A DNA stretch of 64,000 bases from Gnetum montanum. Lineage: Eukaryota; Streptophyta; Gnetopsida; Gnetales; Gnetaceae. The position numbers were made by a program, and so were the translations under genes. Of the stretch, positions 1-11,671 are shown piece after piece (the first letter of the stretch is position 1; each line of letters begins with the position of its first letter). Under the pieces are notes generated by a model, which saw only the letters and a list, made by a program, of their open reading frames with translations, was not told the DNA's origin and ran no database searches. The stretch lies in contig MNCI01021446.1 in NCBI GenBank assembly GCA_015680685.1, positions 1 to 64,000 on the forward strand. Reading direction: 5' to 3'.

Positions 1-534
1 ACCTAGTTTTATTTGTCTAAATGTTGTGTTATGTTGCCAACTCCAGAGACTATTCCTTTATTTTTGTACCCATACAGGGGGCATCCTAGGTAATAATCTC
101 CTAAAATGAGTTATCACAAGTGTTGTTATATGATCAAAATTTATGCATCAACACTATGTTTAGAATTGTAAGGGGGAGTTTTCCATTATCATAGAAAGAG
201 CTTAACTAAGCATCATTAATGCTAAGCTAGGAATCAAAGACTTGTCCTTAGAAGTTTTCAAGAAAATTGAACATGGAATTATAGAGAAGAAATATATTTT
301 ATGCATCGCATATAGTGATATAGGGTGCAACTGCATGTAAAGAATCAAGTCAATAAGACAATGAACCATCATAGCATGCAAATCATATGAAGAATTTATG
401 TATGTCCAAAAATGCTTATATGTAGCAACCACTAAGTAAGAAGGAATCCAAAAAATGAAAGTCGCAAGCCTACCTTGTGTATGAAGCCTTAGGAAGCCCT
501 CACAAGTGCTTACATTGATAAACTTAATAAGTTG
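1..534 (+). pseudogene. Left flank: remnant of an Athila-like gag-protease region
   Basis: Positions 210-480 align on the plus strand with the end of the E3 protease region (57035-57240). Shared blocks are the segment around 'atagagaagaaa', the 'atgcatcgcatatagtgat' block and 'gtatgt..aaa..tatgtagcaaccac'. This is therefore the interior of an older plus-strand element of the same family into which E0 inserted. No open frame survives. Positions 1-209 show no motif I can name. Confidence 0.55.
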
Positions 535-1391
535 TGATGAGTGACGAGGTACCCCTATGCCCAACCATATGAATTACTAAGGTATTCACATGCGGTCTGG
601 TCAAATTCCATGGACCTATAGTTCTCTAGTGCACAAATTCTCTAGGGGGTGTTGAGAATGTTTGTTGTCTTTTCAACTACACTTGTGAAGCTCAAAAATA
701 TTATTTAAGTGTAATTGAGGCACATTATTTTTTATCATTTTTATGTTTTATAAATTTAATCACCTACAACAAGAACGAAAGGTAAAGTAATTTAAGATCT
801 AGGTTCTCTACTGCCTAACTAACCTAACACAAGTACCCATTTCCACTTTTCAGACACATCCTAAACACACATAGCACTACTAGGCTACCAAATGTTAAGT
901 GTTTCTGGGTTACCAAGTGCTACATGTATGCTCGAGGTGGTCATGCTTCTGTTCATTAATAATTGAAAATTAATTACTTAATTAAAGTGCATTAAAGTGA
1001 AGTGTATGAAAATAAAGTGCATGAATATTAAATGTATCAAGGAAACATTTAATCTATTCTCAATGCTGTAAGGATGATCAAAAGGGTTCATTTTTATTCC
1101 TGTCACACTACTATGCTCAAGTACATCAGTGTTTGAACAAAGATTCATACACACTCAAACACACGCTGTGAGCACTTAGAAAACATATTCTAACTTTTGA
1201 GAAAACAAACTACAAAAGCTTTGGTATGCTATGAAAAATACTATGAAAAACTTATTGAAAATTATGAGCCTGAGCGCTATATTTATAGGCTTGCATATAG
1301 CCTGCAATATCAGATATTTGACTTCATGTCCAAGCCTCCAACATCGAGTATCTGATGTCAATATCAAAGCCAGTTAAATGATGACTCATCA
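535..1391 (-). repeat. E0 3' LTR
   Basis: 857 bp bounded by a perfect 7-bp terminal inverted repeat, TGATGAG at 535-541 and CTCATCA at 1385-1391. Positions 535 onward align with 63584-64000 at the other end of the window. The inner edge (right) abuts a purine-rich tract in minus orientation, which fixes this copy as the 3' LTR. A minus-strand TATA box lies at 1280-1287. Confidence 0.88.
1280..1287 (-). promoter_or_regulatory. TATA box in E0 LTR
   Basis: TATAAATA on the minus strand, about 105 bp inside the U3 end of the LTR. It is the likely core promoter for E0 transcription. Confidence 0.6.
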
Positions 1392-1406
1392 TACCCTCAT
1401 GATTGA
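1392..1406 (-). other. E0 polypurine tract
   Basis: Minus-strand TCAATCATGAGGGTA directly abuts the 3' LTR. It matches the E3 tract (CAGTCATGGGGGTA) at the same position. Confidence 0.7.
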
Positions 1407-3440
1407 AGAAAAACTTGTCCTCGAGTGAAGAAAAGAAGGAACAAGTTCCTTACAAAATATTGGAAAGGTATGGAATTATTGAATGACATACAAAATGACT
1501 CAAATGGAACAACAAACTCTAAGTGTCCAAGTGTATAGATTTATAATATTTTACAAAATTGGGTGTTCATAATAAGAGAAGTGAACACCTTGGATAAAAT
1601 TGACATCCACCCCCCTTGGTAGCTAGAGAGCAAGAGAGAAGATCCAGTGATCATGAATGATCCTTGTCATGTGGTACTACTACATCATCCTTGGTGAAGA
1701 TAGTCTTGCTTCCAATTCATGCTTCCCACTATAATCATAACAAAATCATGAATTAGTATGCAATGTGTAATACATAGTTGGTAAGTACCTTGTCTTGTTG
1801 GTGGTTACACTCAGCTAGGTTGTGATTATGGTAGATTGATTCCTTTATGAGTGTTAGTGGGAAGATGGAAAAATAAGATAAAATAGATAAGTGGTGCATT
1901 AAATTTGAAAAATATCAAATAGGATGAAATGCTTAAAGAGGGTGTAAGAATTTACAACAATAACAATAAAAGGTTTCACTGAAAAATGTTGTGAAAATGT
2001 GCACAATTGGATATCATTAATGAGGTAAACAAAAGGAGTTGATTGTAAAAGTATCTAAAGATAAAAAAACTTAACAAATCCAACCAAAAGATATGCAAGT
2101 GGATCCTCCCCAAAGCAGGCACAGGCCTTTTATTACCCTTGCATAACTTCAAATTGAGGAGTCCGTGGGCTTTGTGGATGATTAATGGTTATGGAAGGTA
2201 AAGTACAAATACCTAGAAGAAACTACCTAAGAATTTTGACACTTCAAACCAAGACATCAAACAAGAACATGAAACTAGCAATGAGGTGAAACATGGAAAG
2301 CATAAATGGATGAGAAAGAGTGGAATGGAGTTCTTGATTAAGGTTACATGAAGTTCCTTGTGAATTTTATGGTTAAATGACTTGATAAGATTCATCCTTA
2401 GTCTAGATCAAAACCAACCACATTCAATGACTTTGCATCATCATTTTAAAACCAGTCCACCCCCCTGAGATACAAGAGTACTCCCATAGAACAACCACCA
2501 TTTCTTATTAGAGAAGAAAAGAGAAGTAGGAAGTGAGGAAGGGCCTTTGTTAGAAGGGACTTTCAAACATGGGTAACATGTATTTTTTGCCCCATAACTA
2601 GTGCTTGTAGCCTATTTATTTTGTCTAAGGGGTATGTTTTAAATTCACATCCTTTTGTTCAAAATGGAAACCACAGCATGGAAAGACTTATTCATTTATT
2701 AGGTCTAAGGGGTATGCTTTAAGTTCCCATCATTTTTTTATGAGAACCATACCATGCAAAGACTTATTCAACTTCCTTTTATTGGTTGACACGAAATGAT
2801 AAGAAATCCATGAAAACACACATGCATCCAAGTAAGTAGAAAGGCATAAAGAATACCAAATTCCTTTAAAGTCTTACCTTATTCAAACCTTTGAATCCTT
2901 TCCAATTCCAAAAACTACCAAAGTCACAAATTTGTTATAGTTTCATTAATGAAAAAGGGACTGCATATTTCCAGAACAAGGAAAACCATAGAGTTTGTGG
3001 ATGGGTGGATGTTGTGGACTCACTACTTGTTACATAGAAAAGAAACCATGTCCTAGTTATTAGTAACAAAATTCAAAGCTAGAATCTAGACACCAACAAT
3101 CAAATAACAAAATAGTATATACCACCATCAAGCAATGAATTATCATTGTGCCTGGTACTTATTAATAACAAGTTAGAAAATCACACAAAAATAAATGAAA
3201 GTGTAAAATATTCAAGAATTGAAAAATGTACTAACGATGTTGTAAAACAAAAAGTAGAAAAGATTAATAACATGAAAACAAGAAGATGTAAAATAAAGAA
3301 TGTGTAAAAGAAAAAGTTGCAAAAATAACAAAGCATTAAAAACAAGAAAAGGAAAAAATTAAGAACTCACTTATATAGTTAGCATGGATGGCCATCTCCC
3401 CCATGATTAAGTTGAAAAGAGGTGATTTGAAATATGGAGC
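1392..3440 (-). other. E0 3' untranslated region
   Basis: No coding potential. Positions 2105-2190 (minus) align with E3 58610-58700, sharing a 'cctgctttggggagga' block. Position about 3395-3410 aligns with E3 57460-57480 ('catgggggagatggcca'). A long noncoding 3' region is common in Athila elements. Confidence 0.7.
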
Positions 3441-4965
3441 ATGGTTGTCCATCCAATGAGGCATTTGTTGTATTTTCTAGCTTATGCTCATGGAAAGGTT
3501 TGACTTGTTGTATGTTGACCAGTTATTTCTTGTCTGGGCTCTCAAGTTTGTAAACCATCATGGCCCTCAAAGAAAAAGTTTCATAAATTATATAAGATCC
3601 TTCCCATAACATTTGAAACTTAGTTCGTTGAGGTACATGTGTGGGGTTCTAGTAGAGAACCTTATCTCCTGGTTAAAGTTTGACTTTTCTAATTTTAAGG
3701 TTATGGCACTTTTTATTGTAGGCCTTGTGCAACTTATTAAATGATAGGGCCACCAATCAGTGTTCATCTAGCAAGTTGAGATTTATCAATCTTTCTTTTT
3801 GTGCTTGACTCAAGTCAAGGTTGAGGTTATAGGTTGTTGACAGTGTATGAAGCTCAAATTGAATGTTGGTAATTTTCCATACATAAGCTCATAGGAAGAG
3901 TAGCCAATAGAAAGTTTCCATGTTGAGCGGTAAGCTCAAAGTGCATCATTAAGTTTTGTGCTTTAGCCTTTCCTATATTTGCTAACAATTCTTATTATAA
4001 TCCTCGTGATTTCCCTATTGGTAACCTTAGCTTGATCATTGGCTTAGGGGTGGTAGGTTATTGGAATTTTATGTTTAACCCCCAACCATTGCATGAGCTT
4101 TTGAAAGGTTGTGCCTGTAAAGTGAGTTCCATTATCAAAAATTAATGCACATGGCATACACAACCTATTTACAACATTTTGTTGTACAAATTGAGTAGTA
4201 GTAGAAGATGTACAGTTAATGATGACTATTGCTTCTGCCCATTTTATACAATAGTCAACAACAACTATGATGTACACCTTTCTATTTGACATGGATGTGA
4301 TGGAACCCATGAAGTCAATACCCCAAATGTCGAAGGGTTCTAGTGGTTGAATCCATTGTTAAGGTTCCTCCATTCGAGCCATCATTTCACCATCTCCTTA
4401 ACATCGTTCACAAGAGCAGAAATATTGGTAAGCATCCCTAAAGATTATTGGCCAATAGTACCCTTTCATCAAGATCTTAATGATTGGACATCTTCAAACA
4501 TAGTGGCCCCCACAAGGACCTTCATGAGCATCTTGGAGAATGTGCAGTTGATCAGCATCAAGGACACACCATCGAACTGGGCCATTGACATACACATTAT
4601 AGAGATGTCTATTGATCTTCATGAAGTGTTTTACCTAGTGAAGAAACTATTGTTTCTTTCGGTGGTTCAACCCTTATGGCATCTCTTGGGTAAGAAGATA
4701 GGTGAGAATGTCATCATACCATTTAGGCTCATTGGATAATTGTTCAGTTATAGCCCTAGCAAAGAGGAGCTTATCAGGAAACATATCAAATAATGGGATT
4801 TAATCCTCTTTATTGCCCCATTGTAACCAAGATAAGTAATTAGTGACCACATTCTCAGTGCCCTTTCAATCTACCATCATGAGATCGAATTTCTATAAGA
4901 TCACCAACCACCATATGACATGAGGGCTCACCATTGGCTTATTCATTAGGAAGCAAATGGTATTG
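3440..4965 (-). pseudogene. E0 integrase with C-terminal part of RNase H (decayed)
   Basis: Integrase joins reverse-transcribed retrotransposon DNA to the chromosome. Minus-strand order: the RNase H tail (4700-4965), an H/C zinc-binding region (about 4400-4560, including FCSCER at 4400-4430), the core with the first catalytic Asp in IWGIDFMG (about 4320), then YIIVVVDY..KWAEA and IFDNGTHF carrying the second Asp (4044-4310). The weakly conserved C-terminal region follows. The longest uninterrupted piece is 88 codons, and stops and frame changes occur throughout. The upstream end is cut by E1 at 4971, and the RNase H frame continues at 22456. Not functional. Confidence 0.85.
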
Positions 4966-4970
4966 TGGGC
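4966..4970. repeat. Target site duplication of E1, left copy (TGGGC)
   Basis: TGGGC immediately precedes the E1 LTR and recurs immediately after the other LTR at 22451-22455. Confidence 0.9.
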
Positions 4971-5497
4971 TGTAGCGATCGAAAACATCAGTGGCTAGAA
5001 CACCAAGAGGTTGTCGGGCAAACATCTTAACCCCGGATCCATGCGAGGGACGTGCTGGATAAAACGGAAGCGGGGCACCCTGAATGGTCTGGTCAATGAA
5101 ACAGGGACTTAATTGGTGTAACTTAACCTTACGTGAACATTGTTTTAAATGCCAAATACACGAGGTAAAATCAATAATCAACAAATGCGGGAATGAAGGA
5201 AATAATGCCAAACAAAGATAATAATAAAGAGATAACAGAATAAACTCGGGTAAGAAAATGCACTGCCGCAAGGTCGCAGGTTCAATTCTTTGCTCTATTT
5301 GAAAGACGTATAACAAGTTATACAACATTGGAGGTGCACAGAGAGTTCAAGAGGAACCAAGCTGCTCAAAATGTGCCAACAATGCTCTTGAATGCAAACT
5401 TAAAAGCCAACAATGCAAAATGCCAACAAGCCAATTGCTCTCACCAATGCCAAAGAAGCCCACTAACCAAAAATCCAACCAACTGAGCATTGTTGGG

Positions 5498-5505
5498 TAT
5501 TTATA
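5498..5505 (-). promoter_or_regulatory. TATA box in E1 3' LTR
   Basis: Minus-strand TATAAATA within CCTATAAATACC, a context shared with the E2 and E4 LTRs. Confidence 0.6.
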
Positions 5506-5689
5506 GGGCTAGGAGAAGGAGAAAATTGTGGTTTAGACGTCATGTGTCCTGGATCCCACAAGATGTTGATGTGCCCATACTGCGTGGATGTGCAACGTCA
5601 ATCATGAATTTGCTACGCTATGACCATGTTGTCAAAATTGGAGGTGTTGGAATCCAATGTGCTAACAATGCATGTCTAGCATATTGAAG

Positions 5690-6250
5690 TAACATAGCCA
5701 CTCGCTATGCTGTGCTACGCTATGTACCGTAGCACATTTGGCGTAGCATAGCTATTTGCTATGCTGTGCTACGCTATGTAGCATAACACAACCTAGCCAC
5801 TAGTTTGAATAGGAAATTTTCTTTGGAGTCAACAACATTTGACAGAAGCCTTGGCATGTACCAGATTAACCTTTGGAACACTTTATTGATTTGCATTTTT
5901 GCTATTCTATGCTACACTACATAGCGTAGTAGCCAATGTAACATGTATTTTTGTCAAAGTTGCGGGGCTTCATAAGAGAAAACCTTGCCTGTGGTTCAAG
6001 GGCTAATTGAGACAGATTAGTTTTTGAAGAAACAACGTTGTTAGATGCAATCCTTTTGCTGAAACGGCTTGATAGAGGATTCTTTACATGTTTTTCCCCT
6101 TGCTACACTATGTAGCATAGCATAGCGTAGCACCATGTGTTGATTGAACTTTGACTTTGCCTTGTGTGAACATCTTGCTAAAACTTGTATTTGGACACTT
6201 GATTGATTTTTCAAAGGCTTGCTACGCTGCACAACGTAGCGTAGCGTAGC
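5690..6250. repeat. Palindromic GCTACGCTATGTAGCGTAGC-type clusters in E1 U3
   Basis: Several near-perfect inverted repeats built from GCTACGCTA and TAGCGTAGC, spaced across U3 upstream of the TATA box. The same places in the 5' LTR (21605-21680, 21790-21825, 21995-22015, 22100-22130) carry them too. Confidence 0.75.
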
Positions 6251-6544
6251 AGACTTCTTCACTAGAAAACTTGCCAAACTCTTTTGCCCATCCTAAGCAC
6301 CATTGACAACTTCTAACATAGTTTCTAGTTAGACTGAAAACTAGGTGAATTGTCCAAATGGGCAGGCCGGAGAGTCCATCAGGCCTGCCAGTCTTGAAAG
6401 TAGAAAACTTGCGAGACTACACAGTCTATCTTTGATGTTTACATTTTCCTGCCCAATGATCATGACACTACACTTGTCAAAGCCCTTGCCTAAATTCCAA
6501 GACCTTGGTGAAGCAAGAGGATCTTGAAATTTTATGGTGTTTCA

Positions 6545-6558
6545 TTGGCCCCTTTTTG
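6545..6558 (-). other. E1 polypurine tract
   Basis: Minus-strand CAAAAAGGGGCCAA directly abuts the 3' LTR start TGAAAC. E4 has the equivalent AAAGAGGGGCCAT at 43093-43105. Confidence 0.75.
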
Positions 6559-7924
6559 TTGACATCTGGAGGACGGGCCCGAGAGATGCCAACAAAGAAT
6601 ACGAAACACCATGAAAGAGAAGACGCTAACATCACTCTTTAGTAATTGTCTAAATTTCACTTAGCTACGCTTGAGAGTGCAAAAATATTCATGTCAGGGA
6701 AGGGGAATGGGTGGAGTTGCGAGGATAGTTTCAGGAAGGGAAAGATGTAGTATAGTGTGGTCCCTCATTAGAATCCTTGTGAGGGAGTCGATATGCATGG
6801 GCATCTTTCTTTTGTAGGATTTTGACTTCTCATTAGAATGCTTAGAGATGGTCATTATGAAACAGCTGATGTGCCATTTGTTTTAGGCATGCATTTTTTT
6901 GAGTTTTTTCTCTTTTATGCTTTTCTTTTGCTATTCTGCCATGTTCATTTGCGAACAACCTTGTTGTTGCAGGACAGGTGTTTCCTCCCCAGGATGAGTT
7001 GCATTACATCCATGTGGGGCTTTAACCTACCTATAGATGCTTCTCATGCAATGAATTGCATTACGCGCATCATGGACTTTGTTGTTGAGCATATGAGAGG
7101 GCTTTACAGGCATCAGGAAAAATTCGTAAAAAGAGGTGTGAGAAGGAGAGTTGCGGGTGTAAGAAACGAGGTAAAGGAGGTTAAGGGGAAGGATAGGATG
7201 TGCACTCCTAAGTAGCCAAGCTAGTCAAGATGATCACCTTGGAATGATTTAGTGTCCTGCCACCCTAGCAAAACACACCTCCGACTAATGCCCCTCCAGC
7301 ACGTACCTTGCAAACACAATAGAGAGGAAGCCAAAAAAAAACAACCATCAAGAAAAATGAAGGTGAAGGTCTTGCTTACTTTGGACACTGCTAGGGCAAT
7401 GGACATTCTTGCTGAGGCATGTGACGTGCAAACCAGAAAGGCCAATAGTGGCTTTGGTAGCATTAGTGTGTAGGGGTTGGCACTGAGGAGACTAGGAATT
7501 GCAGTGATGCGAGTTCTCAGGAGTCCTCGCCCAAGGAAAAAATTATGTCGTTTAGCTATAAGGTGAAAGGCCTAACAGCTGAATGTCTTTTGGGCTCAAG
7601 CAATGGTGGGGGCTGGAGGGTAACAACCTTGTGGCTGGGCCACAACAGTGTTGGGACTCTAGTAGCAGATGCCAATTATAGAAGCTACTACCAGGGCAAT
7701 GAACCATGGTGGCAGTAGCTTCGAAAGGTTAGCAAGATGTCAGACGACATCTCCAAAGGAGCAGCAAGATGCCAGGGGTAGTGGCATTGCATATATTCCA
7801 AAGAGTATTTTCTTGGATTTTGAACTGCATTTTGGAACTGTAACGTCCCACCCCGTGTTGGCATTGCGCACGCTCGCTTGCTCGAGGGTCATGGATGCAT
7901 GCTGAGGACGTTGTGTCGTGAACC
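6559..7924 (-). other. E1 3' untranslated region
   Basis: No recognisable protein; the open frames here are not supported by similarity. A block at 6970-7015 ('aggtgtttcctccccaggat') is shared with E2 (26140-26180) and, in reverse orientation, with E4 (42590-42670), so it is an old conserved part of the Tat-like 3' UTR. Confidence 0.65.
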
Positions 7925-8343
7925 TAGTTTAAGGTCATGGTAGACCATGATGTGCTAGTTTAGGGTCCTAGTAGACCATAGTGTGCTGGTTTAAGGTCCT
8001 AGCAGACCGCTGTGCTAGTTTATCATCATAGCGAATGGTCACTATGCTAGTTTAAGGTCCTAGTAGACCACTGCGCTAGTTTATCGTCGTAGCAGATGGT
8101 GGATGGTCCAGTTTAAAGTCGTAGCAGACTGTTTGTGCTAGCTTTATGTCATGGTGAATAGTCTATGCTAGTTTATAGTCATAACAGACTATCTGTGCCA
8201 GTTGAACATTGTAGTAGATGTGCTATGCCAGTTTATAGTCATGGCAAACTGCTTTGCTAGTTTTAGGTTGTAGCGGATGATCTTTGCCAATTTTACGTCA
8301 TAGCAGATGATCTTTGCCAATTTTATGTCATAGCGGATGGTTT
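7925..8343. repeat. Hairpin array A of E1 (between integrase and 3' UTR)
   Basis: About 14 imperfect units of roughly 29-34 bp, each starting (a/t)GTTTA and holding a short inverted repeat with a loop of about 6 bases. Stems include GGTC/GACC, AGTC/GACT and ACAT/ATGT. Stem sequence varies between units while pairing is mostly kept. Equivalent to E2 27221-27630 and E4 41755-42002. Confidence 0.8.
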
Positions 8344-8361
8344 GCTTACCTTGCTCATGCA

Positions 8362-9456
8362 TCAAATGTAGTATGGCTTGAGATATGAGTGATTCACAGG
8401 ATTCATGAACTCTTTGCCATCCATGTCTACCAATTTGAAGGCTCCAGTCTTGTAGGCTTTCATGACCATGAATGGACCTTCCCAGTTTGTTGAGAACTTG
8501 TTCACATGTTCATGGATAGCCTTGAGAATGAGGTCTCCCTTTTTTATCAACCATTGATGTGGGTTTGCATGATGCTCCTGCCGTTTCCTGTCTTGATATC
8601 GCTCGATGCGGCCAAGTGTTTGTGCACGCTCCTCCTCTATGGAGTCGAGGTCGATAATCCTCGACTCATTGTTCTGGGCTTCATTCACGATGTTTGCTAG
8701 GAGCATTTGAAGTGATGGTACCTATAGCTCAAGAGGTAATACCACTTCAAATCCATAAACAAGGCTATAAGGAGTCTTACCTATCGCCGTTCTGCATGTC
8801 GTTCTATAAGCCCATAGCACATAGAGGATTTGCTCATGCTATCACCTCTTGCTACTGCTAAGCATTTTCTTGAGAAAGTTGATGATGGCTTTGTTCATAG
8901 CTTCTACCTATCCATTTACCTGCAGGTAGTATGGCGAGGAGAAGGATTTCTTAATGCCAAGGTTATTGCAAAAGGTTTTGGTTTCTGCACTACTAAACTA
9001 TGGCCCGTTGTCAGTCACAATAGTCATGGGAAGCCCAAACCTTGTCATTATGTTGTCCAGTCGGAAGTGGCAAACCTGTTGAGATGTAGTCTTCCTAAGG
9101 GGGATAGCCTCTACCCACTTTGTAAAGTACTCAGTGGTGGTGATAATGAAGCTATGCCCTATGGAAGACTTAGGTGTGATAGGTCCTATAATGTCTAGTC
9201 CCCATTGTTGGAATGGCCATGTGATCTGTGTTGGATGCAACTCGGTAGGTGAAACATGTATAAGATTTGCATATCGTTGGCACGTGTCACAGGTCTTAAA
9301 TTTGTCAAGGCAATCTCGCTCCATGTGAGGCCAATAATATCCTAGGCATCTAAACTTTGCTGCCATGGCCCTAGGGGCTATGTGTCCACTACATAGTCCT
9401 TCATGGATCTCATTAATGATCATTTGTGCTTCTCCCTCATTTACACATGTCAACAA
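8362..9456 (-). pseudogene. E1 integrase (decayed)
   Basis: The frame at 9456-8998 holds the zinc-binding HHCC domain (HEGLCSGH then CDTCQRY) followed by the catalytic core with WGLDIIGP (first Asp), YFTKWVEAIPL and VTDNGP (second Asp). The C-terminal domain is at 8706-8362 and includes GDLILKAI and WEGPFMVMKAY, ending in SYLKPYY. The core between 8998 and 8706, which should carry the catalytic Glu, is out of frame or broken. It lies downstream of the second RNase H and upstream of hairpin array A, the normal place in a Tat element. Confidence 0.88.
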
Positions 9457-9507
9457 TATTCCATCAAAGGATCATTTGCATAAAGCATTATCTCCCATGA
9501 GTACATA

Positions 9508-9960
9508 TTACCGAGCACATTTGCAAATCACATCCCTTTGGGTAGATGTCAATCCGCGTGGGGGTTCACAATGTTGCAGATATGCTTTAATGTTGGTGTA
9601 CCACTCTTGTGTATCCACCGCGCTTACAGAGGTGATGTGTACCGCTTGAGTGATAGGCTCCGTGCACTCGGTTATCGGAGTAGGCAATGTTGCAAATAAG
9701 TGTGGTGGCACATTCAATGCTAGGGTGGCTAAGGCATCTGCTATGGTGTTTTCATTGCACGGCATGTGTTGAACATTCGTTGTGATAAACTGCTTGAGAA
9801 ATATTTTGGCTAGGTCACAATAGGGCTGTAGGTGCATAGCTTTGTAGGCATAGACCTTAGTGATTTGATTGACTATCAGCTGTGAATCACTGCGAATTGC
9901 CAAGTGTTGAATGTTTAATGCTCAGGTTACTAAGAGGCCCCTAAGGAGACCCTCATAATT
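9508..9960 (-). pseudogene. E1 second RNase H-like domain (Tat-type)
   Basis: The frame at 9903-9508 has SDSQLIVNQITKVY, a region of amphipathic residues (PYCDLAKIFLKQF) and ENTIADALATLA. This matches the extra, archaeal-type RNase H domain found after the first RNase H in Tat-lineage elements, where SDSQLVVNQ and ADALA are hallmarks. E2 29000-29190 holds the homologous segment, with its TAG at 29170-29172 (minus) aligned to a Gln CAG here (9880-9882). Confidence 0.75.
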
Positions 9961-10061
9961 TGCCACGTTGTTTGTACAAAGGAATGCAAAATGATAAGCA
10001 AATGGTTGAATATCCCAAGAGGGGAACGCAATGATGGTTGCTGCACTACCACCTTGCGTAG

Positions 10062-10259
10062 TCAAGCACTATCGAAATTCAAGGTAGCATCTAAATGTAA
10101 TGGTACAGAGTTAACGGTGCTAACATGCTCATTAGGAAATTCAGGTTCTATAGTTGCCTGATCGTCGATAGGTGATGTCGTAAGTTGTGTAACTATGGCT
10201 TGACCTTTCGTCAATGATTGGGTCACATAATGCAAATCGAATTCCATGGTTATGGCTTT
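10062..10259 (-). pseudogene. E1 segment between the two RNase H domains
   Basis: A short open stretch (61 codons at 10247-10062) beginning EFDLHYVTQSLTKGQAI, the usual conserved piece after the first RNase H in Ty3/gypsy pol (FD..Y...K..KGQA..). The remainder is a poorly conserved linker. Confidence 0.7.
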
Positions 10260-11572
10260 CCACTAGGCTATCTTGCTACTTTCGTATAGATTGTTCATGA
10301 TAGCCTAGAGGACATTGCTTTTGCATATGATGTTAACTTTGCTATGGAACAAATAATGCCTCCACTTTTTCAATGCAAACACTAGGGCGAGGCAATTTCT
10401 CTCCACCTCATTGTACTTCACCTCATATGCTATCAATGCATGACTCAAGTAATAAACTAGAATGTCAGAGCTGTCATCTCTTCTCTGACATAACAGTGCC
10501 ATGATAGACGTGTTTGAGGTGGCAAGGTAGATGTAGAAAGGCTTATCCCTTTGCGGTGGGTAAATAGTTAGGAGGTGTAAAAGCTCTTTCTTTAGATCAT
10601 CAAAGGCTTGCTGGCATTGTGTTGTCCATTTGAAGTTAACCCCTTTCTTTAGTAAGTGTTGCATGGGGTGTAACTTGTTAGTCAACTTTGCTATAAACCT
10701 TTTAATGAACTATACTCTACCTTGGAACCTGCATAATTCTTTAAGGTTTTTAGGGGGTGCTAGATTAACGATGGTCTTAACTTTGTCAGGGTCCACTTGT
10801 ATTCCAGCCTTCGACACTACAAACCCTAGCATGCGTCTAGTTTTCACCCCGAAGACACACTTTTTTGGATTGAGGCATAAGTCATGCATTTGACAGCATT
10901 TGAAGACTACTCCTAGATCGTTGGGATGATCAGTAGCTATTTTAGATTTAACTGCTATGTCATCCACATAGTCGTTTAGTGTTTCTAGGACGTAGTTGCT
11001 AAAGATGTATGTCATGGCTCTTTGGTAGGTTGCTCTAGCATTTTTGACCCCAAAAGACATCATACTATAATAGAAGGTACCCCATGGGGTCATGAAAGTG
11101 GTTGTTAACTGATGCTCTGGGTTGATACAAATTTGATTATAGCCAAAGAAATCTTCCATAAAGGATAGTAGAGCATGACCAGTCGTAGTGTCGATAAGTT
11201 GATTAATACTCGGTAGTGGAAAGTCATCTTTGATCGTTGTTTTGTTCAGATCTTAGAAGTCTATACAAATTTGTATTCCTCCCATTTTCTTAGAAACTAC
11301 AACGATGTTCGACACCCATTTTGAGTAGTCAACTACCCAGATGAAACCAGCTTGATACAGCTTAGTGATTTCATTGCGCCCAGCAAGTGCGATCTCTGGT
11401 TTAATCTTGCGAGCCTTTTGTTTAATTTCCTTCATACATAGGTCTAAGATAATGTTATGCTGTATAAGTCTCAGATCTAAGCCTAGCATGTCATTGTAAG
11501 ACCACATGAATACCTTGATGTTGTCTTGCAGGATCTTGGATACATCTTTATGCATTTGTGAATCTAGGAGAG
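10260..11572 (-). pseudogene. E1 reverse transcriptase and first RNase H (decayed)
   Basis: Three open pieces in order. 11555-11253 holds the RT start, ending in the KMGGIQICIDF motif. 11159-10710 holds the RT palm with GYNQI, the template-binding MPFG-like region (MSFGVKNARATYQRAM) and the catalytic YVDD, then NPKKCVFGV and MLGFVVS. 10685-10305 holds the RT connection and RNase H, with KRYYL-like KKWRHYLF. The RNase H active-site Asp region is poorly preserved. Stops and at least two frame changes separate the pieces. E2 29560-30800 is homologous. Confidence 0.88.
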
Positions 11573-11671
11573 AGCTAAGTTTTAATGTTTTTATTTCCCC
11601 TTGGATGTAGTCACAGGAATTTCAATTAGAGGGTTCTCAGTTACATCCCCAGCCTCTAAATCTAAGGTTTG

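Larger units (their letters stand above)
4971..6544 (-). repeat. E1 3' LTR
   Basis: 1,574 bp, equal in length to the partner at 20877-22450. On the minus strand it begins TGAAACACCATAAAATTT and ends in CTACA. It contains a minus TATA box (5498-5505) and clusters of the palindromic motif TGCTACGCTATGTAGC (about 5690-5790, 5900-5935, 6100-6135, 6220-6250). Differences from the partner are mostly transitions. Confidence 0.92.

Noticed and set aside
4347-4739. 130-codon plus-strand frame
   Set aside because: It is the opposite strand of the E0 integrase zinc and core region; no independent protein similarity.
5260-5300. tRNA-like B box (GGTTCAATTC) in the E1 LTR
   Set aside because: No cloverleaf or A box at a fitting distance; the partner LTR reads GGTTTGATTC, so it is a chance match in the LTR.
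6838-7473. Plus- and minus-strand frames of 73-125 codons in the E1 3' UTR
   Set aside because: No similarity to element proteins and no conserved frame in E2 or E4, whose matching DNA is noncoding.
8830-9649. Plus-strand frames of 64-122 codons
   Set aside because: They are shadows of E1 integrase and RNase H on the minus strand.
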